A stretch of DNA of 64,000 nt from Solicoccozyma terricola (GCA_001600875.1 BCLD01000005.1:131667-195666); one strand, 5' to 3'. Positions 34,044-45,690 are shown, numbered from the stretch's first letter. A program made the numbers and translations. The notes: generated by a model from the sequence alone, not told the origin.

Positions 34044-36930
34044 ATGCAAATCCTAAACGATCGCGGCCCGACCGTCTTTGTGGTCACTCTCGTGGTCACC
34101 ATGGTCGCCACCGTCTTTGTCGTCCTGCGACTCGTTTCCAAGTGGGGGGTGAGCCGAAAGGCCAATGCCGACGACTATGTTATCATCGTCGGTTGGGTGT
34201 TTGCGGTGGGGCTCTCGGTATCGATCATGATCGGGACCAAGGTGGGGTTGGGAGCCCCAGACTCGGGTGAGTAACTCGCTACCGGTGTGCCTGAGGCAAA
34301 CTCCTGTCCAAGACCTCACCCGATATATCCACTGAGCCCATAGAGATAAAGCCAGAGTGGTACGAGCCGCTCAAGCGATGCACCTACGCTTTCACCGTGC
34401 TATACAACCCGGCAATCATGGCGACCAAGACGGCTATCCTCATACTCTACTACAGGATCGCCTCTGCCTACCTGTTCCTCCGCTATGCCTCTCTCGTCGT
34501 CATGGCCATCATCAACATTGCCGGCATCGTCCTCACATTCATCTACATTTTCCAATGCCGCCCGATCAACGCCGCGTTCTCCCTAGTCGACGGGACGTGC
34601 ATCGATTTCGTTGCGCTNTACCTCACGTCGATGCCGATCAACGTTCTTACGGACCTCGCCATTCTGCTTCTNCCGCTGCCGATTCTCACCTCGCTCCGTA
34701 TGGAGTTTCGGGAGAAGGTCATTCTCGTGATGACGTTCATCGTCGGCGGATTTGTGACCATTGTCGACGTCGCGAGAGTCGTCTTCCTCCAAGATGCACT
34801 GAGGGAGGAACTCCTGGTGGATCCCTCGGCATCCATCACCGGGACCTCCCGTCCACCCAACTTCACCTACTATGCCAGCTTCACGCTCATGTGGTCCGCC
34901 GTCGAGGTATCGGTGGGCATCGTGTGCTGCTGCGTTGTTGTCCTCAAGCCCCTCGTAATGTGCGTCATGCCCAAGTTGCTGCACCCCACCGTACATTCGC
35001 ATCCTAGCGAAATGCCTGATTTGCTCCTCAATTCCGAGGAGCCCAAGGACCCACGATCCACCGATTCGAGTCATCACAGCGATGCCCCCTCTCATGCCTC
35101 GAATACCCAGCCGGCCACTATCCCCTTCTCGCCCGAAAACGTCGAGCTGACCCGGATCGAGTCACCCGTGTCACCCCTCTCACCCAGGCAGCCGAGCCTC
35201 TCGGGCAACCAAGAGCAAACGATCGATCCCGGCGGCCACGGCGGGGATGAGACACAGGACTACTTCGAGATACTACCCAGCGAGCCACGGATCGAGGGCT
35301 CCCGCGGCACCTGGCCGCCGCCGCCGCTCGACGACGCTGTGGCGCGCCGCAAGTCTTCTGCCCCAGGACGCTCCACCGCCACGAGTGGTAGGCGGCCCAC
35401 GACCCAGGAGCCGACCCAGAACTTCTTCGACTTTGTCCAGCGTAAGAGCAGGGTACCCCTGACCCAGTTGAGCGCAAAGGAGGCATGGTGGCCGACGTTG
35501 TTTGGTGAGCTCCCCCCTCCCCCCTCCCATTCTCCCGGGTCGCTATGGCTGACCGCTCGCCAGTGACAAGCCTCGTCTTCTTGTGGGGCTTTGCGGCGGG
35601 TCTGATTGGTAGCCTCAGCGCGCAGCTACAGAATCTTCTCGGATACCCACCCTCGCGCAGCATCACTATTCACGCTGCGTTGTGCGCCTATTTCTTTGCG
35701 CCTCCGCTCGTCGGCTACTGGGTACTCAAGTACAAGGGCTTCAAAGCGACCTTCATGACCGGTCTCGCCATCTTTGCGACTGGGGCTCTATCATTCTGGC
35801 CATCTTCCGTCCTGCGCTCCTACGCCGGGTATTTCATCTCGAATTTCATCGTGTTCTTTGGTCTGGCCTGCCTCGAGGTGGCTGCGGACCCATTCATCGC
35901 TCTCGCCGGACCGGGCGAGCTGTCCGAAGCCCGTCTAAACTTTGCCCAGGGGTTCTACGGGATCGCCTACATTGTTTCTCCCATCATTGCGCAGGCTGTG
36001 CTCTTCCCCGGCTCCGGCACCAACCAAGAGGACCTGTTCCGAGTTCAGTGGTACTACCTGGCCGTCGCCCTCTTTGCCGTCTTTCTGGCGATCGTCTTCT
36101 ACTACGTGCCTCTGTCCGAGGCGAGCGACGATGACCTCGAAGCAATGGCACTCCAGCGGCTCTACAATGCCGGTCTCGAACCGGGAGACAAGGCGTATGG
36201 CATCGGCGCTCGACACCTCCTTCTCTGGTCCGGGGTCGTAACGATGTGGCTCTACGTCAGTAGTCAANGCCTCATCNACTATTATTGGACGGCACTCGTC
36301 CANGATATCGATCCCGGTTTCCAACTGGATCCGATCGGCAGTCAGTCGGTCNCCCGAGGCCTCTTCACCTTTGGCAGATTCGTCGCCGCTGGACTCTGCT
36401 ACGTCGGTNTNCCTCCACGCATCANCATCGGCATCAGCGTGTTGGGCGTTTTTGTAACCTCGATACTAGCCTTGGTCCTCCCCCCNGGGAGCGGAGCGAT
36501 GGCGATGCTCCTCCTCTACTCGTTCTTCGAGGGACCTATCTTCCCCACTCTGTTCGCGATGATCATGAGGGGCCAGGGGAAACACACAAAGTTCGCTGCG
36601 ACCGCAACGATCATGACCATCCTCGGTGGCATGGTTTGGACGACAGCCGTTTACGGCATCCAGATACATCACCCCAGCTTCNCCCGCCCGGCCCTATTGG
36701 TTGTCCCGATCTTGTTTGGTATCTCAATGATATGGGTCGTCTTGATCTCCTCGTCGCGCGTGCTCCGGCGGTGGGTGGATCCCAAGTGGAGCAAGTGCCG
36801 AGTCGCTGGAGCGGGAGAGCACGGTCGAGCGTCATCCACGTCCCGAAACGAGAAAGCAGTCACAGCGCACCTCGAACTGAAACCCTTGCAGGAGGAACGG
36901 CGGCGGGCGCGAGCACCGCGTTGTCGATAG
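34044..36930 (+). CDS. fusion protein: fungal rhodopsin-like 7TM domain plus MFS (fucose/glucose-galactose permease type) transporter
   Basis: Exons 34044-34266, 34344-35504 and 35564-36930 sum to 2751 nt, 916 residues, with all phases matching. Residues about 5-285 form the rhodopsin-fold domain of fungal PTH11-related proteins (R-L-V-S-K-W, A-D-D-Y-V-I-I-V-G-W, long helices, a Cys-rich seventh helix). Residues 285-450 are a polar Ser/Pro linker. Residues about 453-885 are a 12-helix MFS of the FHS/fucose-permease type: K-E-A-W-W-P leading into V-T-S-L-V-F-L-W-G-F-A, then S-N-F-I-V-F-F-G-L-A-C-L-E and P-F-I-A-L-A-G-P, and later F-A-A-T-A-T-I-M. The K-E-A-W-W-P segment, usual at the MFS N-terminus, is encoded before intron 2. 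The two domains are thus one open frame, not adjacent genes. A second ATG at 35545 lies inside intron 2. Eleven single N bases fall in this gene without shifting frame. Plasma membrane location expected; function could be a sensor-transporter. Confidence 0.78.
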
Positions 36931-37371
36931 CGACGTGACTGTCCGTCTTCGATACGTAATCATCGATTGTAATGTTAGGGTTAGGGTCTTTTCTTGTGAT
37001 GTTGTGTTAATGGTGGTGGCGTCACAGACCCCTCGCAATATAGCACCGGCAGCTGACAGCGCTGGACGGTGGCTATCCGGGAGTATGCCAGCATAAGAGG
37101 AGGGTCACATAGGATGGGGGGATGACATGGGCGCCGGTGGCGAGGCGGGCAAGGGAAGGAACACGAATGCCCGGAAGTAGAGTAAATGAATAGCTCTCTT
37201 GTCGGGCTGCCGGAGGGACTGAAGACAAGTCCTGAAGCATAGACCTGAAGAGGGCTGTGCTCTATTGTCCATTTGAAATAAAGAATGAATCGGGGTGTAT
37301 CTCGGACAAGGTCAACTAACCGGGATTCGTGTGGTTCCTGGGATTGATGTGTTTCACGCTGGGATAGGTTA
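36931..37371. other. intergenic with two telomere-type units
   Basis: No gene supported. TTAGGGTTAGGG at 36975. Confidence 0.5.
36975..36986. repeat. interstitial TTAGGG x2
   Basis: Two perfect TTAGGG units 45 bp after the stop of the fusion gene. Two units can occur by chance. Confidence 0.7.
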
Positions 37372-37647
37372 TTAGTATGTCTCATAGAGCAATGTGGGTC
37401 CATTGGTCAGACCTACGTGGAGTAATTCCTCCAATTTTGTCATTGGAAGTCCCCCTTCGGAAGCGCTTCCGAGAAGGTTGAGAGCCTCTAGCCAGTACAT
37501 GCATTTTCCTCTCAAGAACCGATGGACAGCGCCCCCATCTTCGAGGTCGTCGCCATGTTTGGGGCTCCTGCTTGCATCGTAGAGATGATCATCGTAGAGA
37601 TGGTCCACCCAATAAACAAAACTGGGTCCATTCATTCGTGAAGTCAT
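37372..37647 (-). pseudogene. fragment of fungal NACHT/WD40 (STAND) protein linker region
   Basis: The minus frame has F-V-Y-W-V-D-H-L, then F-L-R-G-K-C-M-Y-W-L-E-A-L-N-L-L-G-S and M-T-K-L-E-E-L-L. This is the helical block found between the NACHT NTPase and WD40 repeats in basidiomycete HET-E/NWD-type proteins. No NTPase or WD40 repeats are found next to it, so this is an orphan piece. Confidence 0.5.
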
Positions 37648-38484
37648 ATGACATAGTCATCACAGTCCATTTACGGCGTGTGTAGGGAACTCCAGACGCC
37701 CGCCTTGATAACAGGGTTTGTTTTCCTGGTTTGTCGACTGGTTAGGTGTCCAGTTAGAAGAGCAACAAAACGCACGACGAGAAGGGACGATTGTCTGCAA
37801 AGATTTGAACTCTAACCATTGACTGTACAAAAGCAGGTTAATTAGATAGACGGATTGCCACAGCTGTTTGTTTGTCTATTTACACAGTTGCACACAATTC
37901 TGGCGACGTCCGAGCTTCTGTACAGCAGACAAATCTGTCCAACATTGAAAGAAGTAAATAGACCAAACCCCCAGTGCATAACGACGGTGATGAGTTGGGA
38001 AGCATATGAGTATGTGAGCGAGTTTGGCTGGACATCTGCAACACACGACCGTCCAGCGTCCTCGAATCCCACGAAGATGACCAGGTCCGTTGAGGAAGCC
38101 GATCTCGCGGCAATCATTCCTAACGAGAATCTTCTTGTCCAATATCATGTCGGACAGGACGAACTGATGATATGAAGAATGTCGCACACCGTAGGCAAGA
38201 CGCCGATTTGGATCCATTGATCTGCAATCACACAGGGGGAAACCATGATCCACGTTTGCAAGATGGTTGCATCAAGGCTTGCAGCAAGAACAGATACTCG
38301 GACTTGTGCCCAGTTCCACTCACTTGACCAAAATACAGGCCGCTGGGAGATGCTTACTATTGTCATCGTTGTTGGAAATGACATAGCGCCCGAGATTCCT
38401 AATCAGTAGTTCGGACAACCCTTAGGCCTTTCGCGAGTTGCGGCAATCTTAGCAGCACAGCGCATGCCCTATGCCATCTATGCA
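37648..38484. other. intergenic, one short dispersed repeat
   Basis: Opposing open frames at 37842-38384 are not recognised. Holds the 47-bp repeat at 38372. Confidence 0.4.
38372..38418. repeat. 47-bp dispersed repeat, copy 1
   Basis: Begins TTGTTGGAAATGACATAGCG and is almost identical to 50241-50288, with about three differences. Outside these limits the two loci diverge. Confidence 0.8.
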
Positions 38485-40930
38485 CTACACTCTGTTTGAG
38501 CAAGCGTCGTCAAACTCATGAGGTTCCCCATGCCTCTGTTCGTCCCTTTCGTCATCCAACCACCGTTCAAATCGGTGTTGTTCTTTGCCCTCCAGCTTTT
38601 GCAGCCTTGAAGCTGCGGCAAGTAGATACGCAAAGAGGTCGCGGTATTTTCTGATGCGCTTGAGAGCGCTTGGATTGTCTTGTGGCAAGTATAGTCCAAT
38701 CTGCAGGCTTTCATGCTCCCATTTTGGTTGATCCTCGTCTTCTTGCCAGCAGTCGTCGGCGGTCGCAATATCACCACCTCCCGCGGCATTGGCATCCCGC
38801 AGCTGAATGTCACGATCAGCTACAAGGATTCTGCGGCCCAACGAAGCCATAGGAAGGGCATCGGTCAGCATCTTCCGGCTCAGCGCCTCAAGCCGAATGG
38901 CAGTATAGATGACCTTGGACACAAGCACCTCATGTGAATGAGCTGGCGATGCTTCCATTTCCTCTTGCAAGATCAACGTATTACGGTGATGCCGTACGAA
39001 TTCCTTGTGTTGCGTGAAAGGCCAATGAGTACATGTCCTTGGCGTGTTTTCTGCGGGCCGCGTCCATGCGATGCTGGTAGTACGTCGTGACAAGACCGAT
39101 GGCTGCTTCTACAACTCGATAATTGTTCAGTTGCAGGTTTATAGCTGACTTTCAGAACAAGTCCACTCACGAACTGCAACTGATGCTATGATAGGTACGC
39201 CCATGATGGCGTAAACGACCCAAAAGACCTTGCTACCGGGCTCTGTCGGTACCAGGTCGCCGTAACCTGCGGGTCGTTCTTGCACTGGCTTTCAAAGATT
39301 GTGTGAAAGATCCACTTGCACTCACCGATAGTCAGACAGAAGACCACCTGGAAGTATAGGGCATCCCCATAAGTCCAACCTGGCTGAATGTTGGCAAAGA
39401 CCGCCCCTCCCGCCAACCAGAACACGGTCAGAAAGATCAAGCTCCAAGCAAGATCCCATACCTCGGCGACAAGTTCCTCTCGGTGATATAGTTGCTCTAA
39501 GAGCTCGACCTCAAGTTCGAGAGATGCATGGGGATTCTCCTTGAATTTCAAATCTCGAAATCCTCTCTCATAGCGTTTTTTCCACTTCCGTCTCCTCGCC
39601 TGGGCCCTTCTGGAAAAGAACTGGATGATCTTCGATACCAAATACGCCAGTTGCGACATTGTAAGCAATGAGAACTTGTGGCAAGATTGTGAATCCAAGG
39701 GTCAGATCTTTTGGATCATCGTCAGCGCAAAATCCCAACTAACCGGTAAGATGAGAGCACGAGTGGATGGGTGTGTTGGCACAAAATCTCCGAACCCGAT
39801 AGTTCTGTGGGAGTAGGAGACATCGTTCATCCCTTCTATTCCCGGAATAAATTGGGATCGAAGACGAATAGCCTCACAGCATTGTTACAACTCTGCAAGT
39901 CAGGGGCCAGCTATTCAGTGTCGCCGCATGCAAGATGACTATGTGGCGTACGTGAAGTAGATGCCATCAAAGTAATACCATCCTTGTTGTTTTCAAGCGT
40001 GTTCAGGTGATAGCGTGCCTTGGACATGACTATCTCACTCACGATCTTGGAATAAACTAGTGCTTGGATGCCAATGACAAACATGAGGAAAGTGACAGAA
40101 ACCATGAGATGTCTGCAAACCCCCAGTAGTTTTTTAGTGATGAGAGTTGAATCAGTCCATAGTCTGCTCACCTTCCTTGCAGCCGGGTGCTGAGTTTTTC
40201 CGTATAGGTCGTGTCATATGCTAAGAAATAGTTTAGAACGAGAAAGATGCTGATTATCCCTGAGAAGATCGCTGCTGCCACCTCGCACCAGAATCCTTCC
40301 GTATATGAGTCTGCAAGCCCGCGCAATGTTTGGCTTGACTGTCTTCAGGTACCCAACGCCCACATACAGTAATACTCACATCCAGGACCGCTGCGATAAT
40401 GAATGTTGAAGAGGGAGAGATTGACAATCGATATCTGGAATAACCCGTAAAAATTCGCGTTTCCTTCTTCCTCCAACCTTGTCAATACGCACTATTGCGT
40501 TGGTCGACCAAAAGGTCATGCTTGCTACCGTGCCAGGTCTCCACCATCGGCGATCAACAGGGGAAAATCTGATCGCCAGCAGAACATTTGCAATGAGGCT
40601 GAAGCCAAGATTGATGCTACATAGAACGAGCTGGAAGCATAGCCGCCCCGCCCGTCAGTATACAGGTGTTAAGTTGGGAAAATCAGGAGCGCTCACAGAC
40701 GCTGGTGGGTCCGGGACAATGACGCCGTAGTAGAATAACCATCGTTGCTAAACAAGCAGGGGGGGAAGGGAATGAGCATCGATTTCGGCTTAACCACAGC
40801 GACCTACAGTCAAGGCAGGGATATAAAGAAGTTCGTTGAACGGAGCCAGAAGAGCAGCAAAGAGGGGCGCACGGGCTGCCCACTCTCTCATCCCTTTCTT
40901 CCAATGTCTGCTTCCTATGGGAGCTTTCAT
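38485..40930 (-). CDS. TOK1: TOK-type outward-rectifier potassium channel (two pore loops)
   Basis: Many minus-strand exons from ATG 40930. The protein begins M-K-A-P-I-G and has S-L-L/I-A-N-V-L-L-A-I-R helices and A-I-F-S-G-I-I-S-I-F-L-V-L-N-Y. The first pore is T-I-G-F-G-D-F-V-P-T (about 39790) and the second is T-I-G then Y-G-D-L-V-P-T-E-P-G-S-K (spliced across 39267-39328), followed by the last helix V-F-W-V-V-Y-A-I-M-G-V-P-I. Two selectivity filters in an eight-helix layout define fungal TOK channels, which release K+ at depolarised plasma membrane. Problems: a one-base phase mismatch before W-Y-Y-F-D-G (about 39975) and a frame change near 39010, after which the cytoplasmic tail continues to 38485 in a different frame. 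These are either sequencing errors or early decay. Symbol given by family analogy. Confidence 0.75.
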
Positions 40931-42124
40931 CGATAGTGCCAACCCGTAGGTTCAAGAGGAATTGTGTTTGTTGCTTAATATTTCATGGAGTTTGAGCAGT
41001 TGGCTGAAAGAATATCACGTATCACGTCTAACGAGACTGATCTCGTGGCTCGGCGCGATCCAGACTTTCGTTAGTATCCGGCCGAAGATCTAGAACGCGC
41101 AGCGGCGCAGGTAGAGAGTAAAGCAGAGTAGAGAGTAAAGCAGAGTTGTCAATGTCCCGCCAGCACAGGACACCATCCATCGCCTACACCGGCTTTGATC
41201 GGCACCTCCATCAGGAACAGCCGAGCGGCCAGATTGAGATAAAAGGAGCTAATCAGCCGACTCGAGCGACGTCGCTATCGTACTTCAGAGTCACTCAACT
41301 CCAGTCTCCACTATTTCTACAACTTTATGCTCGGAGCCAACATGGCACCATGCAAGACGACCCGAATCGATACGTATGAAGGCTACCAAGTCTCGTGGTG
41401 TACAGCTTGACTACCCACATGAGTGTTCACTTTCGAGGGTCACAAGAGCTTCCGGCGCAAAACGTTCTATTCAAGTGAATCCGTCTAGGTGGGCAGAGAG
41501 TGATGCTCTGCTGCCGCTCGGTGGGGAGGCAAGTCTTGACCAAACGGGACTGGACCAAGAAAGCCGCTGCGAAAAAGATAGGGAACAAGCCAGTTACCAC
41601 CTCCCTCGGATCCACGATCACGGCAACCTCGCGTCCTTTGGCGTTGAGTGGGAGGAGAGATGCGACAAATGGGTTCACTTTGGAGCAGCAGGTAGGGGTG
41701 TATTCCAATCGCAACTTGCAAGGACGGCAGGTATGCTGAAATCTATGTTCTAGTATGCCAGGCCCTACAGACTATACAGTCACATTCTCGACATCAGTGA
41801 ACATATGTTCCTGATAACCGAAGAGGGTTTGGGGCGAGGGGACTGGATTACCCCCTACATACCTTTCAGTTCGAATTCGAATGGGCAACGAACATGTGCG
41901 AATGTCGGATGAGTACTGTATTTAGGCAGCATATACCTAACACCGATTAGGGAGTTCATTGTGCCTCTTATCAGCGACGTGTTGCAGGAACGTTCTCAAC
42001 TAAAACTCAGAAACTGCTGAAGTGCCAAGGAAGAGCAGCAAAGATGGGTTGCGTGATGCTGAATGAGGTGAGACTAGGGCGACAAGACGGCTTGCGACTG
42101 ACACTGATACTGCCACGTCTGATG
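40931..42124. other. intergenic, no recognised gene
   Basis: Overlapping plus-strand frames (41146-41753) lack any family signature. A 17-bp unit AGAGTAAAGCAGAGT is duplicated at about 41113-41145. Confidence 0.4.
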
Positions 42125-43003
42125 TCAGATCAAGATTTCCGACGTCTTGGATTTCGCTGGCCCACCGGAGTGTATTCTTGAAGCAAAATGCGGCAAGCCT
42201 GCTAAAGGGTTGCTACAAGATCTCAGAGCTGATAGTCCTTTCACAACAGCAGGCAGCCTGGGGACAGAGACAGATCTGTTAGGACAAACACGAGCCCAGG
42301 CCCAAACTAACTCCGCCGAACAGAATGCGGACTGGATGGCAGAATGCGGACTGGAAGATTCCCCAGGACAAAGTGAGGAAGGTTCCTCTACTTCATCGGT
42401 CCGTCGGCGATACGCTACTGGACAACGGCGGATAGAATCAAGGTACCCGATGGAGGTAGCAGAAGCTATCGTCAATGAGACCCTGTTGCTCCTTTCCGAG
42501 GTTTCCGAATCCAAGTCCCTCCAGTAAATTGCGAAGCCACAGAGATTCCCCCGGCGTTTCAATGGTTTTGGCAATGCCCAAGGTCTGGCCGGAGGCTCGT
42601 TTGTTGGCATGGGCAATGGTGTCAGTGAGGTTGCGTCGGCTACATCAGGGTGCTGGGTTGGGAAGAATGTTACTTTCAGGAGATTGATGAGGTCAAGGAT
42701 CATCTTAGGTGTAAATATGGTGCATCTCGGAGATTTTTTAACTCCTCGAGCCAAGTTCTTGAGATGGGAGATGAGTGTTCCGGCTCTCGGGACGGGTGAT
42801 GGAACGGACGATGATGTCAGTCGGGGTGGCAAGTAATGTGCTCGAGAACTGGGAGGGTCCACCGGATAGTTTCGTTTGTCAAGAGATGAGGACGACGGGT
42901 GGAAGGACGGCGCCGAAGAGTCAGAGACGTGTGGGGAGACGTGTGGGTTGGTTGTTGCAAAATGAGGTGAGCACGAAAGGCCACGCTTCGATACGCATGG
43001 CAC
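42125..43003 (-). CDS. unrecognised 292-residue open frame
   Basis: The longest uninterrupted frame in its neighbourhood. It contains a helical, non-biased segment (T-L-I-S-H-L-K-N-L, I-L-D-L-I-N-L-L-K) and a stretch N-L-C-G-F-A-I-Y-W-R-D-L-D-S that look like real protein. The flanks are Ser/Pro/Arg-rich and may be read-through introns. A plus-strand frame opposes it (42147-42527). I cannot assign a family. May be a partial gene. Confidence 0.35.
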   Translation of the reverse strand: MPCVSKRGLSCSPHFATTNPHVSPHVSDSSAPSFHPSSSSLDKRNYPVDPPSSRAHYLPPRLTSSSVPSPVPRAGTLISHLKNLARGVKKSPRCTIFTPKMILDLINLLKVTFFPTQHPDVADATSLTPLPMPTNEPPARPWALPKPLKRRGNLCGFAIYWRDLDSETSERSNRVSLTIASATSIGYLDSIRRCPVAYRRRTDEVEEPSSLCPGESSSPHSAIQSAFCSAELVWAWARVCPNRSVSVPRLPAVVKGLSALRSCSNPLAGLPHFASRIHSGGPAKSKTSEILI

Positions 43004-43521
43004 TGAAGATGATCCACGTTCTACAGGTCGGCATATAGAGTACCAGAGAATAGTCCTCTTGGTCTTTACTCATCAAACATTTGGGGTAGAGTCTCGAGAA
43101 TGTTGATTACAACGGTTCATGATTCATTCACGTGACTCAGCAACATCCAGACCATCTAAGCGAAACCATACCATCATCATCGGCCATTATGAACTCTCCA
43201 GCTCATCATACCGTGCTGAGAATGAAGCGGAAAGCGACGTAACTGACCAATTCAGCATGAAACAGACCATATCCTATTAATATTACAACGCAAGTAATTA
43301 CGAAGCTATTTTTTCCTTACAATCAAGATGTTTGCGTACCGCTGATCGTACATGGAGCGAAATTTTTGTGTGTGCAGCATCGTTTGCGCCAGCAACGGTC
43401 AATTTAGTTCTTCCACCTCTGCTGCTCTGGCTCGTTTCTGAGAATCGCCTTCCCATTCAGCAAATGCGGCCGGATCGATCTCGCTTGCCTTGCGCTTGAG
43501 CAGCGTGTTGGACGCGCCATC
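43004..43521. other. intergenic, nothing recognised
   Basis: AT-richer sequence downstream of the receiver-domain remnant; no coding content supported. Confidence 0.45.
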
Positions 43522-44540
43522 TTATGCTCCGACGAAGGGACCCCCTTGAGCGAACATGTGATTGCTCATTAGGCCAGCGTTGGCGTCGGCGGGACTGTTG
43601 GAGAAGTAGTAGTTCTGCACCAAGCCGGTGCACTGATCGTCGCTGATCCCCATCGCCGCTACCGGACGGGCCATCGGAATGAGGTTGCCGTTGAGATCCC
43701 ACGAGTCCTGCCGAAGGGACGCAACGCCAGTGGCGATGGCTTCCTGCAGGCCATTCTCTGAGAGAGGTGGTACGCCAACGGCCGGTGGGATTTCCTGAGA
43801 CATGCGGCGGAAGTTGGTGAGCATGTGATGAAGATGCTTCTGTAGCATCTGGAACAACTCAATTCGGTTGAAGGGCTTGGGAAGGTAGTCGTTCATTCCA
43901 ACGGAGAGGTAGCCCTCGACGACGTCTAAAGGAGTGAGATCAGCTGATACGTCCCATTCATTCGCCGAGAATGACACTCACTTTGAGGTGCTCCCGAAGT
44001 CATCGAGATAATTGGAGTCTTGAAATCGAAACGACGGATCATCGTAGTGGCGTCGGTACTAAGGGTCATGATCAGATATTTAGCAAACCATTGATGATGT
44101 CATATCCGCCAACAACTCACCCCGAAAGGAATGGAAGATTGATGTCCATCAAGCAAAGGTCGTAATGATTTTGTCCCATCATCTCGACGGCAGCAGGTCC
44201 GTCCGAAACCATATCGGCCTTGCACCCAATCAGCTGAAGGATCTTTGCCAACAAGAGCCTGCTGACATTGTCGTCCTCAACCACCAAAACGCGGGGAGCC
44301 ATCAGCCAAGGAGTGACATCCTTGGTCTCACGTCCGTTCTGGTTGGCCACTGTCGTCTTCGGCGCGGTGATGATTTGACCGTTCTGATCTGCCGCTGGTA
44401 CGACAAGGTCATCCGATGGTGTAGCTGGATCAGACGGATTGAACTCGTCGGCGGCACCATCAAAAGCGTTGATGTCGTCCTCCATGTTGACCTGATCCGG
44501 CAAGACCGGTAAGGCGAATGCCGCATTCCCGCTCCCGACC
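43522..44540 (-). pseudogene. SKN7: Skn7/Prr1-type response regulator, receiver half only
   Basis: Three minus-strand exons, about 44121-44540, 43982-44058 and 43522-43925, join in frame. They encode P-R-V-L-V-V-E-D-D-N-V-S-R (acidic pair), Y-D-L-C-L-M-D-I-N-L-P (phospho-acceptor Asp), P-I-I-S-M-T-S (Thr/Ser switch) and G-M-N-D-Y-L-P-K-P-F (Lys), the full catalytic set of a receiver domain. A Gln/Ser/Pro tail follows. In Skn7/Prr1 proteins an HSF-type DNA-binding domain and coiled coil precede this. Here the sequence upstream of about 44540 is copia gag on the same strand, so the DNA-binding half is gone. The receiver itself appears undamaged. Oxidative/osmotic stress regulator by family; function here doubtful. 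Confidence 0.75.
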
Positions 44541-45690
44541 GTCGGCACTCCTTTGTGTAATGACCAAGTTTGTGGCACGCAAAACATTCCACTGTTGACG
44601 TGTTCTTTGTGGGTCGTGTAAAATCACGAGGTCGCCCAGAATCGCGCGGATCCGTCATTACGCCACGAGTGTCCTTCGGTTTAAAGAACATTGCTGTAGC
44701 CCTTGGTACAACTGACAAGGTATCTTCTCGTCGTCTGTCGGCCGCTTCCAGGTTGTATTCTTGGGTGACAGCTAGCCAAGTCTTAGCCGAAGGGGCCGCA
44801 AGGCGGAACTGGAGACGAAGCGCTCGCAAGGATCTTGGTAACGTGGCTAGGAACCTTTCGATCCTTTCGTTCTCGTCAATACTCAGCTTCGCTATAAATG
44901 CTCGTAATATGAGCGAGTTGAACCTTTCGAGATGGCTGTCCATCTCCTCTGCGGTTGGATCTTCCTTCAATCGTATGATTGCAAGAGAATCCCTGACATG
45001 CGCCTGTTCCTCTGGCATGTCAATTACGTGAGCTTTCAAGATGTAATCCCACATATCCTTAGCCGCATTCATTCCAAGTATGTCAACCAGAATCCCATCG
45101 GAAACTGTTGCTCGAATGACTCCTTGCACCTTTGTCTCTCTCCTCTGCCAATTTCGCCAGTCCTTCATTTGCGCAACTGTCAACACAGATCCGGTGTCAC
45201 TCTCAGCTGAAGCGGGAGGTATGGATTCAGCCCTTATCGAACGAGTTTCCACCGGTTCCTTTCGGTGGGGTTCTGTATCGGTGCCATCGATGATGCCTAT
45301 GCATCCTGCAATCAGAAGAACTGTTTCGACTGATTGTTGCCAAGCTGCGGTGTTGGGGATTCTGCCGGTCGGGTAGACGAAGGCGCCTGGGGTCCGAACC
45401 TGCTGGCAGTCTCCTGTGCCGTTTCAGAAGGCTTGGCGGGTGCCATCGACGGCTTCGCCGTAGGAGGCTGAGGCATGGAAGGTTTGCTCCTGGCTAGGAT
45501 GTTCTCTTGCGGGATAGGGCGAGGAACGGAAGGTTCGCTCGGGGTCGGGATGGACGCTGGTGTTGACTCTTTCGGTGAGTTGGCAGCGACAGCTGCTGGT
45601 ATTGTACCGGTTGGCGTCTCTGACGATGATGCGTTCAGTCTCGCTGCTGTTCGTCTGGCTCGACAAAAGATTTGCTGCAACCAATGCCGG
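44541..45690 (-). mobile_element. Ty1/copia gag remnant
   Basis: The minus frame 45252-44541 encodes a UBN2-type gag: K-D-W-R-N-W-Q-R-R-E, A-K-D-M-W-D-Y-I-L, L-A-T-L-P-R-S-L-R, ending in the CCHC knuckle C-F-A-C-H-K-L-G-H-Y-T-K-E-C (C-x2-C-x4-H-x4-C). A Pro/Ser-rich N-terminal part continues in another frame to about 45690, so there is a frameshift near 45280. The coding match ends right after the zinc knuckle at the border with the Skn7-like receiver. No protease, integrase, RT or LTR lies next to it. Confidence 0.85.

Noticed and set aside
35545..36930. Independent MFS gene starting at the ATG at 35545
   Set aside because: That ATG lies inside a clean GT-AG intron, gives no room for the usual pre-helix residues, and those residues are encoded in frame just upstream; the fused model is better supported.
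42147..42527. Plus-strand open frame opposite the 292-residue minus frame
   Set aside because: Shorter, overlaps completely, and no family or intron signal favours it.
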